Positions 6,592 through 9,916 of a DNA stretch of 9,916 nucleotides are shown one piece after another. How positions within the stretch are numbered: the stretch's first letter is position 1; every line of letters begins with the position of its first letter. The stretch covers positions 1 to 9,916 of the forward strand of contig JAOPVD010000174.1 in assembly GCA_025966295.1 (NCBI GenBank). Reading direction: 5' to 3'. Under the pieces are notes generated by a model. The model was not told the origin of the DNA. It ran no database searches and worked only from the letters and a program-made list of their open reading frames with translations. The DNA comes from Frankiales bacterium. GTDB taxonomy: Bacteria; Actinomycetota; Actinomycetes; Mycobacteriales; SCTD01. Made by a program: the position numbers and the translations under genes.

Positions 6592-7254
6592 CTAGCGAGG
6601 GGTGGTGGCGCCCGGGCTGAGCTCCTGCAGCAGCCGCACGTGGTCGGAGTACACCCCGTCGACCCCCCGGCGCACCGCCCGCCGCAGGTGACAGCGGGTG
6701 TTGACGTCCCACGCGAAGGCGCGCAGGCCGACGAGGTGTGCCCGGTCCACCAGCCGGCGGCTCCAGCGCCCCTGCCGCAGGTTGACCGCGTCGATGCCCT
6801 CGGCCGCGATCACGCGCATCGCCTCGTCCGGCCGGCGCCAGGCGTCCTGCCACCGCAGGTCGGTCACCAGCCGGAGCCGCGGGTCCAGCCCGCGCCAGGC
6901 GACGCACGAGCCACGGCCGCCGACCAGCCACAACCGGCTCAGGTCGAAGCCGGCTGCGCGGGCCACCTCCACCGTCCGGGCCGCCGCGCCGGGACCGCGC
7001 ATGTCCAGCGACAGGTCGAAGCCGGTGCCGCAGGCCTCGAACAGCTCGGCGAGCGCGAGCGGCGGCTCGCGCAGCCGGTCCGGGGGCCCGTGGTGCAGCA
7101 CCGGCACCTGCGCAGCGTCGAGCCACACGTCGGACTCCAACCCGGTGGCGCCGTGGTCCAGGGCGTTCCGGAAGGCCTGCAGGGAGTTCTCCGGGGCGTC
7201 GGCCATGCCGCCCCGGTGGGCGAAGCCGAGGACGCCCTCAGGTCTTGTCTTCAC
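6592..7254 (-). CDS. Glycerophosphodiester phosphodiesterase family protein (variant active site)
   Basis: The 220-residue protein matches the TIM-barrel GDPD family, which hydrolyses glycerophosphodiesters to glycerol-3-phosphate and an alcohol. The first catalytic His13 is in FAHRGG, Glu22 is in PENSLQAF, and the metal pair Glu40/Asp42 is in LESDVWLD. The second catalytic histidine is His55 in VPVLHHGP, where the usual HD pair reads HG. The usual barrel-strand EIK motif appears as LDMRG with Asp84. The C-terminal signature is FAWDVNT (normally xxWTVN), then GVDGVYSDHVRLL (normally GVDGIxTDxP). The enzyme is probably active, but the specificity is uncertain. It has no signal peptide. The GTG start at 7254 lies 17 nt inside the preceding small gene and lacks a strong ribosome site, which points to coupled translation; any later start would damage the HRGG strand. 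Confidence 0.85.
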   Translation of the reverse strand: MKTRPEGVLGFAHRGGMADAPENSLQAFRNALDHGATGLESDVWLDAAQVPVLHHGPPDRLREPPLALAELFEACGTGFDLSLDMRGPGAAARTVEVARAAGFDLSRLWLVGGRGSCVAWRGLDPRLRLVTDLRWQDAWRRPDEAMRVIAAEGIDAVNLRQGRWSRRLVDRAHLVGLRAFAWDVNTRCHLRRAVRRGVDGVYSDHVRLLQELSPGATTPR

Positions 7255-7423
7255 CCTCGGCCGGGACGTGCACCTGAGCCTGCGGCTGGGCCGACCACGA
7301 CGTCGTCAGCGAGCGGGCGACGTGGAAGCGGTCGACCTCGTCCAGTCGGGTGTTGCGGCGCAGCAGCGGGTAGGCGACGCAGACGGCGACGACGGCAAGG
7401 GCGGCGATCACGAGGTAGAGCAC
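7238..7423 (-). CDS. Small single-pass membrane protein, function unknown
   Basis: The 61-residue protein has one hydrophobic helix at about residues 2-21 (LYLVIAALAVVAVCVAYPLL), followed by RR and a polar, charged tail. The tail would lie in the cytoplasm if the positive-inside rule holds. I do not recognise a family. A strong ribosome site 8 nt before the GTG at 7423, and a 17-nt overlap with the phosphodiesterase start, support a real gene rather than a chance frame. It may anchor or regulate a neighbour at the membrane, but nothing in the sequence shows this. Confidence 0.7.
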   Translation of the reverse strand: MLYLVIAALAVVAVCVAYPLLRRNTRLDEVDRFHVARSLTTSWSAQPQAQVHVPAEGEDKT

Positions 7424-7431
7424 AGCGGTTG

Positions 7432-7438
7432 TCCTTCC
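7432..7438 (-). promoter_or_regulatory. Ribosome binding site of the small membrane protein gene
   Basis: The minus strand reads GGAAGGA, 8 nt before the GTG at 7423. It is among the best ribosome sites in the window and is the main evidence that this short frame is translated. Confidence 0.7.
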
Positions 7439-7452
7439 GGACCAGGCGGTCC
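7439..7452 (-). other. Small GC hairpin between the mutase stop and the small-protein ribosome site
   Basis: On the minus strand GGACC-GCCT-GGTCC forms a 5-bp GC stem with a 4-nt loop. It sits inside the 48-bp gap after the mutase gene and directly against the GGAAGGA ribosome site. There is no T-run, so it is not a classical terminator. It could be an RNA-processing or translation-modulating hairpin, or chance in GC-rich DNA. Confidence 0.25.
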
Positions 7453-7471
7453 CCCCTGGACACCCTCGACT

Positions 7472-9049
<1,578 letters not shown>

Positions 9050-9056
9050 CTAGCTG

Positions 9057-9062
9057 CTCCTT
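9057..9062 (-). promoter_or_regulatory. Ribosome binding site of the mutase gene
   Basis: The minus strand reads AAGGAG, 7 nt before the ATG at 9049, which fixes the start codon. Confidence 0.8.
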
Positions 9063-9112
9063 GTCGAATGCCTGCGTCACGGAGACTACGGAGGGGGCCG
9101 AGCGGATTGGGT

Positions 9113-9118
9113 AGGAGG
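9113..9118 (+). promoter_or_regulatory. Ribosome binding site of the kinase gene
   Basis: AGGAGG lies 5 nt before the ATG at 9124. It supports that start, which places the glycine-rich kinase loop about 17 residues in, as is normal for PknB-type kinases. Confidence 0.8.
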
Positions 9119-9123
9119 TAGGC

Positions 9124-9916
9124 ATGGACCGGCTCATCGCCGAGCGCTACCGGCTGCTCAGCCCCCTCGGCTCGGGGGGCATGGGCACCGTCTGGCGCGC
9201 GGAGGACGAGCTCCTGCACCGCGAGGTGGCGGTCAAGGAGGTGCTGCTCCCGGCCGGCTTGCCCGAGGCCGAGCGCGAGCAGCTGCGGGAGCGCACCCGC
9301 CGGGAGGCCCGGCACGCGGCCCGGCTCGACTCCCCCCACGCCGTGACCGTCTACGACGTCGTCGAGCAGGACGGCCAGCCGTTCCTGGTGATGGAGCTGG
9401 TCGAGGCGCAGACGCTCTCGCAGGTGGTGCGCGGCACCGGCCCGCTGCCGCCGCGGCGGGTGGCCGAGATCGGCCTGGCGGTGCTCTCGGCGCTGGACGC
9501 CGCACACGCGCAGGGCATCGTCCACCGCGACGTCAAGCCGTCCAACGTGCTGCTGCGCCCCGACGGCCGGGTCGTGCTGTCCGACTTCGGCATCGCCCGG
9601 GCCACCGGCGACGCCGCGCTCACCAGTACCGGGCAGCTGCTGGGCTCGCCGTCCTACATCGCGCCCGAGCGGGCCCGCGGCCTCGCTCCGACCGCGGCCT
9701 CCGACCTGTGGTCGCTCGGCGCCACCCTGTTCACCGCCGTCGAGGGCCGGGCGCCCTACGACACCGGCGACGCGCTCACGACGATGACGGCGATCGTGGC
9801 CGGGGAGCCGGTCCCGTTCGCGCTCGCCGGCCCGCTCCAGCCGGTGCTCGCCGGGCTGCTCGAGCGGGACCCGGCGGCCCGCCTGGACGCCCACGGCGCC
9901 CGCCGCGGCCTCGAGC
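9124..9916 (+). CDS. Ser/Thr protein kinase, PknB/Hanks type (3' truncated by window edge)
   Basis: 264 codons are visible and the frame runs off the window without a stop. This is a nearly complete eukaryotic-type protein kinase domain. It shows the glycine loop GSGGMGTVW (16-24), the ATP-anchoring Lys38 in VAVKEV, the catalytic loop HRDVKPSN (134-141, Asp136), metal-binding DFG (154-156), an activation loop with Thr/Ser candidates (ALTSTGQLLGSPSYIAPE) ending in APE (180-182), and SDLWSLG (193-199). All catalytic residues are present and an HRD arginine occurs, so activation-loop autophosphorylation is likely. Actinobacterial relatives usually continue into a juxtamembrane linker, a membrane helix and a sensor domain, which cannot be seen here. 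It is transcribed divergently from the mutase gene; a regulatory link is possible but not shown. Confidence 0.93.
   Translation, partial: MDRLIAERYRLLSPLGSGGMGTVWRAEDELLHREVAVKEVLLPAGLPEAEREQLRERTRREARHAARLDSPHAVTVYDVVEQDGQPFLVMELVEAQTLSQVVRGTGPLPPRRVAEIGLAVLSALDAAHAQGIVHRDVKPSNVLLRPDGRVVLSDFGIARATGDAALTSTGQLLGSPSYIAPERARGLAPTAASDLWSLGATLFTAVEGRAPYDTGDALTTMTAIVAGEPVPFALAGPLQPVLAGLLERDPAARLDAHGARRGLE

Larger units (their letters stand above)
9050..9123. promoter_or_regulatory. Divergent intergenic region between mutase and kinase genes
   Basis: These 74 bp must hold both start regions, because the two genes point away from each other. On the plus strand TTGTCG at 9061-9066 could be a -35, with GACTAC at 9084-9089 as a poor -10 at 17-bp spacing. 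I see no convincing minus-strand promoter and no clear operator palindrome. Confidence 0.4.

Overview
The window is very GC-rich, roughly 70% or more by eye. It is densely packed with GTG/ATG-started genes that have strong third-position GC bias and purine-rich ribosome sites. Together with the gene families present (7Fe FdxA-type ferredoxin, PknB-type kinase, YbdK-type ligase, steroid-type acyl-CoA dehydrogenase), this points to a high-GC actinobacterial chromosome. I cannot name the genus. I see no rRNA, tRNA, CRISPR array, insertion sequence or phage gene.

Left, plus strand (1-2827): the 3' part of an acyl-CoA dehydrogenase gene overlaps by 4 nt with a PaaI-type hotdog acyl-CoA thioesterase. 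After a short gap comes an aldehyde dehydrogenase. In front of that gene lies a perfect match to the palindromic operator of KstR, the TetR-family repressor of cholesterol/steroid catabolism in mycobacteria and rhodococci.

Middle, minus strand (2858-4197): a two-gene unit reads ferredoxin-NADP reductase (TrxR-like type) then 7Fe ferredoxin, joined by an ATGA overlap. A second, one-mismatch KstR-like box sits just upstream of the reductase. The two boxes bracket two convergent units and suggest that both belong to one sterol/lipid-responsive regulon: acyl-CoA oxidation, aldehyde oxidation and electron supply to an oxygenase encoded elsewhere.

Right, minus strand (4256-7423): a tightly packed unit reads small membrane-anchored protein, glycerophosphodiester phosphodiesterase-like protein (17-nt overlap), YbdK-type carboxylate-amine ligase (9-nt gap) and M20D amidohydrolase (1-nt overlap). 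Upstream of it is a stand-alone acyl-CoA mutase catalytic subunit of the methylmalonyl-CoA mutase family (7472-9049) with no cobalamin-binding domain. A 74-bp divergent intergenic region separates the mutase from a Ser/Thr protein kinase (9124 to the window end, truncated).

Nothing here clearly amounts to a wholly new system. The best leads are the paired KstR-like operators, the dehydrogenase subunit that lacks a catalytic glutamate at either usual position, the split mutase with methylmalonyl-type specificity residues, and the ligase/amidohydrolase pair.
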